Counted from the stretch's first letter, positions 1-4,997 are shown. The stretch is 7,885 nt of DNA from Pseudomonas sp. UBA5782 (GCA_002418465.1 DIEE01000004.1:1-7885), one strand, 5' to 3'. A program made the numbers and translations. The notes: a model not told the origin generated them from the sequence alone.

Positions 1-183
1 GAGGCCAAGCTCGCAAGCTGCTGCGGAATGGGCGCCTGCCAGGGCCGCGTGTGTGGCAGCGCCGCGCAGTTCCTGTTCGGCTGGCAGCCACCTTCGCCAC
101 GCCCGCCGTTCAGCCCGGCGCGCATCTCCACCCTGGCCAAGCTGGCGGAAGCGGCCGAGTCGCCGGACGCGGCGCGAGGCTAG
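1..183 (+). CDS. FAD/NAD(P)-binding oxidoreductase with C-terminal [2Fe-2S] cysteine motif (3' end only)
   Basis: Reading frame 1 is open from the window edge to a TAG at 181-183, giving the last 60 residues of a protein whose start lies outside. The visible tail holds the cluster CCGMGACQGRVCG (residues 7-19 of the fragment), followed by a proline-rich stretch with PRPPFSP and a final short helix. The pattern GMGxCQGRxCG is typical of the BFD-like [2Fe-2S]-binding tail of amino-acid or opine dehydrogenase-type flavoproteins and of the HcnB/OoxA group. In those proteins it follows an N-terminal FAD/NAD(P) Rossmann region and helps pass electrons from the oxidised substrate. The substrate cannot be told from this fragment. 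The next gene is convergent and its stop is only 4 bases away, so no terminator fits between them. Family call fairly sure; precise enzyme unknown. Confidence 0.75.
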   Translation, partial: EAKLASCCGMGACQGRVCGSAAQFLFGWQPPSPRPPFSPARISTLAKLAEAAESPDAARG

Positions 184-187
184 CGCG

Positions 188-1066
188 TCAGGGCCGATAG
201 ACCTGCAGCGCGTCCGGCTCGATGCGGAAGACCGCCGGGGTCTGCGTGGTCAGCTCGCCGTCGGTGTTGATCGGCATCGGCCGGCGCGTGCTCAGGCGGA
301 TGCCGGTGGTCTGGAAGGCGCGCACCTTGCGCGTGCTGCCGTGGGTGCCACTGCGCAGGCGTGGGAACAGCGCCAGCAACTCCCACCAGTGGCGTACTTC
401 CAGGCTGTAGAAATCCAGCTGGCCATCGTCGGCGCTGGCCGACTGCTCCACGGTCATCCCGCCGCCGTAATGGCGCCCGTTGCCGACCGAGGCCTGCACC
501 GTCTTGACCTTCTCCAGCTGGCCGTCGTGCTCGATGAACAGGGTGAAGCGGCGCATCCGTCGCAGCAGGCGGAACGCAGCCAGCGCATAGCCGAAACGGC
601 CCCATGTCTTCTTCGCCTGCGCGCTCAGGCCATCGGCCAGTTCGGCGCTGAAGCCGATGCTGGCGACGTTGAGAAACGGCTTGTCGTTGACCATGCCGAC
701 ATCCATCGGCCGCGTACTGCCATTGACGATCAGCTGCACGGCGAGCAGCGGGTCGGCGGGGATGCCGAGGGTTTTCGCCAGGTCGTTGGCGGTGCCCAGC
801 GGCAGTATCCCGACCGGCAGGCCTGCCACCATCAGCGCCGGCGTGGCGGCGTTCAGCGTACCGTCGCCGCCGCCGACGATGATCAGGTCGCAACCCGCCG
901 CCTGGCGCTGGATGCGCTCGCCGACCGACAGCGCGTCGTCGTCGGCGACCTGCACCTCCAGCCCGCCCTGACGCAACGCCGCGATCAGCTCGGCACTCGC
1001 CGTTGCACCGTTGCGCGCGTGGCGGTTGAGGATCAGCAGCGCACGCCGCCCTTGGCTGGTAGTCAT
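188..1066 (-). CDS. Diacylglycerol kinase family lipid kinase (YegS/BmrU-like)
   Basis: Encodes 292 residues, the usual length for this family. The protein is expected to phosphorylate a lipid hydroxyl (diacylglycerol, phosphatidylglycerol or similar) with ATP at the inner membrane face. Visible motifs: N-terminal LLILNRHARNG (10-20), nucleotide-binding loop GGGDGT (65-70), PLGTANDLAKTL (89-100), SIGFSAEL (136-143), and in the C-terminal beta-sandwich DGQLDFYSL (214-222) and NTDGE (277-281). These fall in the expected order for the DAGK catalytic domain and the YegS C-terminal domain. No signal peptide or membrane segment is seen. The ATG start is supported by an AGGTGA Shine-Dalgarno sequence a few bases upstream. 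The 105-base gap to the ABM gene upstream on the same strand has no clear terminator, so co-transcription is possible. The actual lipid substrate is not predictable. Confidence 0.9.
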   Translation of the reverse strand: MTTSQGRRALLILNRHARNGATASAELIAALRQGGLEVQVADDDALSVGERIQRQAAGCDLIIVGGGDGTLNAATPALMVAGLPVGILPLGTANDLAKTLGIPADPLLAVQLIVNGSTRPMDVGMVNDKPFLNVASIGFSAELADGLSAQAKKTWGRFGYALAAFRLLRRMRRFTLFIEHDGQLEKVKTVQASVGNGRHYGGGMTVEQSASADDGQLDFYSLEVRHWWELLALFPRLRSGTHGSTRKVRAFQTTGIRLSTRRPMPINTDGELTTQTPAVFRIEPDALQVYRP

Positions 1067-1171
1067 CGCTCACCTGCAGAAATCGAATCGACTCCTGCGA
1101 TCTGAACCGAGCCCCTGTGAAAAAAACGCGAAGCGGCACCGCCAGACTGTTTCAAGATGCGCCGAAGCGCC

Positions 1172-1486
1172 TCAATTCGGCCCCGACGCCGGGCTGAGCA
1201 TGTCGATGCGGCGGATCACGAAATCCTCGCGCAGGTAGTCCATCCGCTGCGCGTGGAAGCGCTGCATGTGCGGTAGCGCCGAGTGCACCTCGAGGTGTTC
1301 GCGCGACGCCCAGACCTCGAAGAAGATGAACAGCGTCGGGTCCTCGGCGTCGCGCAGCATGTGGTACTCGATGCAGCCCGGCTCGCCGCGGCTGGCGGCG
1401 ACGTAACCGCGAAACAGCGCCTCGAAGGCGTCGGACCTGCCCGCGCGGGTACGCGCTTCGAGGATGAAACCGTAGGGTTCGCTCAT
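1172..1486 (-). CDS. Putative quinol monooxygenase, ABM family (YgiN-like)
   Basis: Encodes 104 residues, the same length as E. coli YgiN as I recall it. The sequence fits the antibiotic biosynthesis monooxygenase (ABM) dimeric ferredoxin-like fold: a first strand YGFILEARTRAGR (5-17), a long helix, PGCIEYHMLRDAEDP (36-50), the strand FIFFEVWAS (53-61), then HLEVHSALPHM (64-74). The W-S-x-x-HLE-x-H pattern and the PHM motif are typical of the family. Cofactor-free members oxidise quinols or polyphenols; others are only stress-linked and uncharacterised. I chose the ATG at 1486 because residue 2 onward matches the family N-terminus. The frame stays open upstream to 1630, but that extension is cysteine-rich and unlike the family. 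A GAAGG sequence lies about 9 bases before this ATG. The gene diverges from mdaB, its usual functional partner in E. coli. Its exact substrate is inferred, not shown. Confidence 0.8.
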   Translation of the reverse strand: MSEPYGFILEARTRAGRSDAFEALFRGYVAASRGEPGCIEYHMLRDAEDPTLFIFFEVWASREHLEVHSALPHMQRFHAQRMDYLREDFVIRRIDMLSPASGPN

Positions 1487-1647
1487 GCTGATTGCCTTCG
1501 CTGAAAAGAAAGGTCGGCATGGTAGAGCAACAGTCAATGGGCAATTCATGCATTTCGCGCACAAGTGATATGCGCCAACACGGCTGTTTCCGCCCCCGCG
1601 AGAACCGTAAGGTGCCTGCCATCCAGACACCTTGCGAGACCCACTCG
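1487..1647. promoter_or_regulatory. Divergent promoter region between the ABM gene and mdaB
   Basis: This 161-base gap separates two divergently read genes and must hold both promoters. Its centre (about 1500-1575) is more AT-rich than its surroundings. An inverted repeat GCGCA-N9-TGCGC lies at 1557-1575, and TGATAT at 1566-1571 inside it is a weak -10 candidate for mdaB (3 of 6 consensus bases). On the minus strand TTGACT (1537-1532) resembles a -35 box for the ABM gene, but no good -10 follows at 16-18 bases. No convincing complete sigma-70 promoter is visible in either direction. A second inverted repeat next to the mdaB start is listed separately. Confidence 0.5.
1606..1636 (+). promoter_or_regulatory. 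Hairpin or operator-like inverted repeat in the mdaB leader
   Basis: The arms CGTAAGGTG (1606-1614) and CACCTTGCG (1628-1636) pair over 9 positions, with one G-U wobble and a 13-base loop. The DNA core AAGGTG-N13-CACCTT is a perfect 6-base inverted repeat. It ends 11 bases before the mdaB ATG. In RNA it would sit where the ribosome binds; in DNA it has the spacing of a dimeric repressor site. There is no strong Shine-Dalgarno sequence between it and the ATG. The structure is seen directly; a regulatory role is inference. Confidence 0.4.
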
Positions 1648-2238
1648 ATGAAGAAGATTCTCCTGCTCAACGGCGGCAAGCAGTTCGCCCACTCCGACGG
1701 CCGCTACAACGCTACCCTGCACGATGCCGCGCTGGCCTACCTCGACCACGCAGGCTTCGACGTGAAGGCCACCTTCATCGACGGCGGCTACGACCTCGCC
1801 GAGGAAGTCGCCAAGTTCCTCTGGGCCGACGTGATCGTCTGGCAGATGCCCGGCTGGTGGATGGGCGCACCCTGGACGGTGAAGAAGTACATCGACGAGG
1901 TCTTCACCGAAGGCCACGGCAGCCTCTACGCCAACGACGGCCGGACCCGCTCCGACGCCTCGCAGAAGTACGGCAGCGGCGGCCTGCTGCACGGCAAGCA
2001 GTACATGATCTCGGCCACCTGGAACGCACCGCAGCAGGCCTTCGACGACCCCACCGACTTCTTCGAAGCCAAGGGCGTGGACGCCGTCTATTTCCCCTTC
2101 CACAAGGCCAACCAGTTCCTCGGCATGACCGCCCTGCAGACCTTCCTCGCCGTCGACGTGATGAAGGTTCCCGCCATCGAAGCCGACGTGGCGCGCTACC
2201 AGGCGCACCTGGCGAAGGTGTTCGGCATCGCCGGCTGA
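1648..2238 (+). CDS. mdaB: NADPH:quinone reductase MdaB (modulator of drug activity B)
   Basis: Encodes 196 residues, close to E. coli MdaB. The family is a flavodoxin-like FAD enzyme that reduces quinones by two electrons with NADPH in the cytosol, avoiding semiquinone radicals and protecting against oxidative stress. Diagnostic segments: N-terminal strand and phosphate loop KKILLLNGGKQFAHSDGR (2-19), the hallmark WQMPGWWMGAPWTVKK (65-80) followed by YIDEVFTEGHG (81-91), KYGSGGL (107-113), TWNAP (124-128) and FHKANQFLGM (151-160). The ATG at 1648 is chosen because the protein then starts exactly at the conserved MKKILLLNG. The frame is open further upstream to 1492, but that part is not conserved in type and contains the divergent promoter. 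No strong Shine-Dalgarno sequence is present; GCGAG at 1634-1638 is the nearest. The gene is paired divergently with the YgiN-like gene, suggesting a shared quinone/quinol function. No terminator with a T-run follows. Confidence 0.95.
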   Translation: MKKILLLNGGKQFAHSDGRYNATLHDAALAYLDHAGFDVKATFIDGGYDLAEEVAKFLWADVIVWQMPGWWMGAPWTVKKYIDEVFTEGHGSLYANDGRTRSDASQKYGSGGLLHGKQYMISATWNAPQQAFDDPTDFFEAKGVDAVYFPFHKANQFLGMTALQTFLAVDVMKVPAIEADVARYQAHLAKVFGIAG

Positions 2239-2324
2239 GGCTTGAGCGCGGGGTCATCCGGCGACGGGGGTGGCCTGCGTACCGGTCGGGGTGAGGCATA
2301 GCCGTAGGGGGGTCAGGCGTTCCG

Positions 2325-2367
2325 GGTGGGTTTGGACATTCACGGTGCTTCCGCGCCGTGACCCACC
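2325..2367. repeat. Strong bulged hairpin, possibly a degenerate REP-type element
   Basis: The inner stem CACGGTGC (2341-2348) / GCGCCGTG (2353-2360) has 8 pairs, one of them G-U, around the 4-base loop TTCC, with an extra T-A pair (2340-2361) outside it. An outer stem GGTGGG (2325-2330) / CCCACC (2362-2367) adds 6 pairs, leaving about 9 unpaired bases on the left side only. The outer arms GGTGGGT and ACCCACC resemble the ends of extragenic palindromes common in Pseudomonas, but this copy is asymmetric. No T-run follows, so it is not a canonical terminator for mdaB. The rest of the 236-base gap (2239-2474) holds only the promoter described next. Confidence 0.4.
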
Positions 2368-2418
2368 AAGCGGAGTATCGCCAACCACCGCGATGTCGCG
2401 GGCGATGCCGCAGTCGAT

Positions 2419-2447
2419 TCGGCAGCGCCGCGCCAGGCGGCTAGAAT
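2419..2447 (+). promoter_or_regulatory. Sigma-70 promoter for the methyltransferase gene
   Basis: The -10 box TAGAAT (2442-2447) matches consensus at 5 of 6 positions. With a 17-base spacer, the -35 box TCGGCA (2419-2424) matches at 4 of 6. Transcription would start near 2454, giving a leader of about 20 bases before the ATG at 2475. A short inverted repeat TGCCG-N9-CGGCA (2406-2424) overlaps the -35 box and could be an operator, though five-base arms are common by chance in GC-rich DNA. Confidence 0.55.
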
Positions 2448-2474
2448 GCCGCACCCCTCCTGCGAATCCGCCCG

Positions 2475-3413
2475 ATGAACACCGAAGCCCTCGCCACCCT
2501 CAACCAGCACCTGCTCGCCGCGCTGAGCGATGTTCCTGCTGAAACCCGTCGCCTGTTCCACGGCCGCGGCCGGCGCTGGCCGGGGCTGGAGCAGATCACC
2601 GTCGACTGGCTGCAGGGCGTGCTGCTGGTGTGCCTGTTCCGCGAGCCGGCGGCCGAGGAACTGGCGGCGCTGAAACAATTGCTGCTGGCGCTCGCCGACT
2701 CCCCGGCATGGCAACGGAGCGGCGCACGGAGCCTACTGCTGCAGCACCGCTACCTGCCCGACAGCGCCACCGAAACCCTGCTCGGCGAGCCCGTCGAGGA
2801 AGCGGTGATCAGCGAGGGCGGCCTGCGTTTCCTGCTGGATTTCGGCCGCAAGCAGAACAGCGGGCTGTTCCTCGACATGCGCTACGGGCGCCGTTGGGTG
2901 CAGGCCAACGCCGCCGGCAAGCGCGTGCTCAACCTGTTCGCCTACACCTGCGGCTTCTCGGTGGCGGCGCTGGCCGGCGGTGCCGAGCAGGTGGTCAACC
3001 TGGACATGGCGCGCGCCGCGCTGAGCCGTGGACGCGACAACCACCGGCTCAACGAGCAGGACCTGCAGCGCGTCGCCTTCCTCGGCCACGAGCTGTTCAA
3101 GTCCTGGGGCAAGGTGCGCAAGCTCGGCCCCTACGACCTGATCATCATCGACCCGCCGTCGTTCCAGAAGGGCAGCTTCGCGCTGACCCAGGACTACCAG
3201 AAGATCCTCCGCCGCCTGCCCGAGCTGCTGAGTGCCGGCGGCAGCGTGCTGGCCTGCGTGAACGATCCGGGCATCCCCGCCGACTTCCTGATCGACGGCA
3301 TGGCCCGCGAAGCGCCCGGACTGTCCTTCGTCGAGCGCCTGGAAAACCCGCCGGAATTCGCCGATATCGAGCCCGACGGCGGCCTCAAGGCACTGGTATT
3401 CCGCCAGGCCTGA
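2475..3413 (+). CDS. Class I SAM-dependent methyltransferase, RlmI/RlmK-like
   Basis: Encodes 312 residues. An N-terminal part (1-120) includes RLFHGRGRRWPGLEQITVDW (26-45) and precedes a Rossmann methyltransferase domain. That domain shows GLFLDMRYGRRW (130-141), SAM-binding motif I VLNLFAYTCGFSVAA (151-165), the acidic ribose contact NLDMARA (175-181) and motif IV DLIIIDPPSFQKG (221-233). This order is that of the Methyltrans_SAM group (COG1092-like) that modifies 23S rRNA. It is shorter than RlmI or RlmL/K and lacks an obvious PUA or THUMP RNA-binding domain. At the position where RlmI has its SCS motif the sequence reads VND (252-254), nearer to the SNN of RlmK, so an N-methyl rather than m5C product is possible. 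The start follows a short leader with a weak ribosome site. It is probably a single-gene transcript. RNA substrate unknown. Confidence 0.85.
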   Translation: MNTEALATLNQHLLAALSDVPAETRRLFHGRGRRWPGLEQITVDWLQGVLLVCLFREPAAEELAALKQLLLALADSPAWQRSGARSLLLQHRYLPDSATETLLGEPVEEAVISEGGLRFLLDFGRKQNSGLFLDMRYGRRWVQANAAGKRVLNLFAYTCGFSVAALAGGAEQVVNLDMARAALSRGRDNHRLNEQDLQRVAFLGHELFKSWGKVRKLGPYDLIIIDPPSFQKGSFALTQDYQKILRRLPELLSAGGSVLACVNDPGIPADFLIDGMAREAPGLSFVERLENPPEFADIEPDGGLKALVFRQA

Positions 3414-3472
3414 GCCGCCTCCACCTGCCTGAGCGTCTCCCACCGCAACGCACTGTTCGACGGATCGTTGCT

Positions 3473-3498
3473 GAGAATGCTTTGCATCTCGTCTTTTT
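3473..3498 (+). terminator. Weak candidate intrinsic terminator after the methyltransferase gene
   Basis: GAG (3473-3475) and ATGC (3477-3480) pair with GCAT (3484-3487) and CTC (3488-3490) around a TTT loop, with one bulged A. Five Ts follow at 3494-3498. The stem is short and AT-rich for such a GC-rich genome. The T-run also lies next to the padR control region, so it may belong to that promoter instead. Confidence 0.35.
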
Positions 3499-3522
3499 AA
3501 GATATATCTTGAGTTGTATCTT
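3499..3522. promoter_or_regulatory. Likely PadR operator: perfect palindrome plus a repeated half-site
   Basis: AAGATATATCTT (3499-3510) is a perfect 12-base palindrome made of AAGATA and TATCTT. TATCTT recurs at 3517-3522, exactly 12 bases (about one helical turn) after the first copy. The region from 3470 to 3530 is strikingly AT-rich compared with the surrounding genes. It lies 18-41 bases upstream of the padR start, where a repressor would block transcription. Possible -10 boxes overlap the repeats (TATATC at 3503-3508, TATCTT at 3517-3522), with only poor -35 matches such as TTGCAT at 3482-3487. PadR proteins often autoregulate through such sites. Binding itself is inferred. Confidence 0.6.
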
Positions 3523-3539
3523 TGATAAACGAGAACGCC

Positions 3540-4082
3540 ATGAAGCAATCCCCCTATCACCCCGACGCATTGCGCCAGGAAGGCGGCCGCGGACGGGAAC
3601 GCGGGCCGCGCATCTTCGCCCCCGGCGACCTCAAGCTGCTGCTGCTGGCGCTGATCGCCGAAGCGCCGCGCCATGGCTACGACCTGATCCGCCACATCGA
3701 ATCGCTGTTCGACGGTGCCTACAGCCCGAGCCCCGGCGTGATCTACCCGACCCTGACCTTCCTCGAGGAAAGCGAGCTGGTCAGCAGCGAGAGCGCCGCC
3801 GGCAAGAAGCGCTACAGCATAACCGCGGCGGGCGAAGCCTCGCTCGCCGAGCAGAGCGTGGCCCTGGACGGCGTGCGCCTGCGCATCGAGCTGAGCAAGC
3901 GCGCCCTGCGCGGCCACGACCGCCCCGCGGAAATCCATGAGGCGGTGGCCAACCTGCGCCACGCGCTGCACCTGCACCACGGGCGCTGGACCACGGAAGA
4001 GATCGAGCGCGTGCGCACGCTGCTCAACGACACCGCCCGCGCCATTTCCAACGGGCCGGCGGCCCGCCCGAACGAGGAATAG
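3540..4082 (+). CDS. PadR family transcriptional regulator, YqjI-like
   Basis: Encodes 180 residues. The winged-helix DNA-binding domain spans about 29-100: LKLLLLALIAEAPRHGYDLI (31-50), then YSPSPGVIYPTLTFLEE (61-77) containing the recognition helix, and the wing GKKRYSIT (88-95). The PSPGVIYPTL block is the PadR hallmark and closely resembles E. coli YqjI, a metal-responsive repressor of the ferric reductase gene yqjH. A helical C-terminal dimerisation region follows. Unlike YqjI it has no His/Cys-rich N-terminus and no cysteine at all; a histidine cluster HALHLHH (141-147) sits in the C-terminal part instead. The ATG at 3540 follows GAGAA (3531-3535); an in-frame TTG at 3522 is possible but falls inside the operator-like repeat. 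Five bases separate it from the next gene, so the two form an operon. Probable role: autorepressor controlling siderophore-iron reduction. Confidence 0.88.
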   Translation: MKQSPYHPDALRQEGGRGRERGPRIFAPGDLKLLLLALIAEAPRHGYDLIRHIESLFDGAYSPSPGVIYPTLTFLEESELVSSESAAGKKRYSITAAGEASLAEQSVALDGVRLRIELSKRALRGHDRPAEIHEAVANLRHALHLHHGRWTTEEIERVRTLLNDTARAISNGPAARPNEE

Positions 4083-4087
4083 AACCG

Positions 4088-4855
4088 ATGAGAGCCAACG
4101 ACAGCCATGGTATCCACCGCGTCAGCCACGAGATCGTGCGCCGCCGCCTGCAGGTCGCCCGCGTGGTCGACATCACCCCGCGCATGCGCCGCGTGACCCT
4201 CGTCGGCAGCGAGCTGGAGGGTTTCGTCAGCGCCGCGCCGGACGATCACATCAAGCTGCTGTTCGCCGCCAATGCCGAGGAACAGGCGCAGCTGGACAAC
4301 TTCCGCCCCGGCAGCGACGGGCCGAAACCGACCATGCGCGACTACACCCCGCGCCGCTTCGACGCAGCGCTGGGCGAGCTGGACATCGACTTCGTGCTGC
4401 ACGGCGACGGCCCGGCATCGACCTGGGCGGCGCAGGTGACCGTCGGCCAGCACCTGCACATCGCCGGCCCGCGCGGCTCGCTGATCGTGCCGGACGTGTT
4501 CGACGGCTACCTGCTGATCGGCGACGAAACCGCCCTGCCGGCCATCGGCCGGCGCCTGGAAGGCCTCACCGCCGGGCGCCGCGCGGTGGTGCTGGTGGAG
4601 ATCGAGAACGAGGCCGAGCGCCAGGCGCTGAGCAGCGCCGCCGACGTCGAGGTGCATTGGCTGCGCCGCGGCGAGCGCGCGCTGGTGGATGCGGTGCGCG
4701 AGCTGAGGCTGCCCGAAGGCGAGGTCTACGCCTGGATCGCCTGCGAAAGCGGCCTGTCGCGCCAGTTGCGCGCGGTGCTGCTGAACGAGCATGGCGTCGG
4801 CGAGGACTGCATGAAGGCCGCCGGCTACTGGCGCCAGGGCGCGGCGCAGGAATAA
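4088..4855 (+). CDS. Siderophore-interacting protein / NADPH-dependent ferric-siderophore reductase (SIP family)
   Basis: Encodes 255 residues, typical for the SIP (ViuB/YqjH) family. These cytosolic flavoproteins bind FAD and use NAD(P)H or a ferredoxin to reduce ferric siderophores and release iron. An N-terminal FAD-binding beta-barrel (about 17-135) shows ITPRMRRVTL (29-38), the flavin motif RDYTPRRF (84-91), GDGPASTWA (106-114) and AGPRGS (126-131). The C-terminal nucleotide-binding domain has LLIGDETALPAI (142-153), AWIACESGLSRQLR (215-228) and the family-ending KAAGYWRQG (243-251). The ATG is preceded by GAGGAA (4074-4079), which overlaps the end of the regulator gene and gives a good ribosome site. 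This supports translational coupling. The pairing with a PadR regulator mirrors yqjI-yqjH of E. coli, although those are divergent and these are co-directional. A strong hairpin follows the stop. Confidence 0.93.
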   Translation: MRANDSHGIHRVSHEIVRRRLQVARVVDITPRMRRVTLVGSELEGFVSAAPDDHIKLLFAANAEEQAQLDNFRPGSDGPKPTMRDYTPRRFDAALGELDIDFVLHGDGPASTWAAQVTVGQHLHIAGPRGSLIVPDVFDGYLLIGDETALPAIGRRLEGLTAGRRAVVLVEIENEAERQALSSAADVEVHWLRRGERALVDAVRELRLPEGEVYAWIACESGLSRQLRAVLLNEHGVGEDCMKAAGYWRQGAAQE

Positions 4856-4863
4856 AGGCGGAC

Positions 4864-4887
4864 GGCGGCGCATGCCGATGCGCCGCT
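4864..4887 (+). terminator. Strong hairpin 9 bases after the SIP stop codon; terminator without a full U-run
   Basis: GCGGCGCAT (4865-4873) and ATGCGCCGC (4878-4886) are perfectly complementary over 9 bases around the loop GCCG, with a further G-U pair at 4864/4887. The position suits a transcription end for the padR-SIP operon. The following bases read ATTGC rather than a T-run, so it may act only as a 3'-end stabiliser or as part of the leader structure of the next gene. Confidence 0.4.
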
Positions 4888-4888
4888 A

Positions 4889-4918
4889 TTGCATCGGCGC
4901 CAGGCGCCGCGCTATACG
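4889..4918 (+). promoter_or_regulatory. Possible promoter for the hybrid kinase gene
   Basis: TTGCAT (4889-4894) and TATACG (4913-4918) are spaced 18 bases apart. The first has the TTG of the -35 consensus and the second the TATA of the -10 consensus. Transcription would start near 4925, giving a leader of about 73 bases. The two boxes flank a GC-rich inverted repeat, CGGCGCC/GGCGCCG (4895-4909). Moderate match only. Confidence 0.35.
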
Positions 4919-4929
4919 ACGGAGAATTA

Positions 4930-4963
4930 TCCTCGCGCGACAGGCTCGAAGCTGTGACGAGGA
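4930..4963 (+). promoter_or_regulatory. Stem-loop in the hybrid kinase leader
   Basis: TCCTCG (4930-4935) pairs with CGAGGA (4958-4963). Inside, ACA-GCT (4940-4946, with one bulged G) pairs with AGC-TGT (4950-4955) around CGA. The result is a two-part stem with a small internal loop. It would lie in the 5' leader if the upstream promoter is used and ends 34 bases before the ATG. No riboswitch class is recognised. Confidence 0.3.
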
Positions 4964-4997
4964 CGAACCGGCCGGCGCGCGCCGCACGAGTGATTCG

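Noticed and set aside
1120..1126. Seven-base T-run on the minus strand after the ABM gene, as an intrinsic terminator
   Set aside because: The bases just upstream form only a 3-4 pair stem. The more stable GCGC-TTCG-GCGC hairpin (1159-1170) is over 30 bases away, so the pieces do not form a terminator.
1487..1630. N-terminal extension of the ABM protein
   Set aside because: The frame is open, but the added residues are unlike the family, are cysteine-rich and cover the divergent promoter. The start at 1486 gives the family length of 104.
3522..3539. TTG start for the PadR protein
   Set aside because: It would begin inside the operator-like repeat and adds six residues with no supporting ribosome site. 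The ATG at 3540 has GAGAA upstream.
2733..3980. A 415-codon open frame on the minus strand
   Set aside because: It lies opposite the methyltransferase and padR genes, mirrors their GC-rich third positions, runs through the AT-rich promoter between them and shows no recognisable motif. It is a shadow frame.
4872..4997. 42-residue N-terminal extension of the hybrid kinase
   Set aside because: The extension is arginine-rich, starts inside a perfect hairpin and is unlike the conserved N-terminus that begins near the ATG at 4998.
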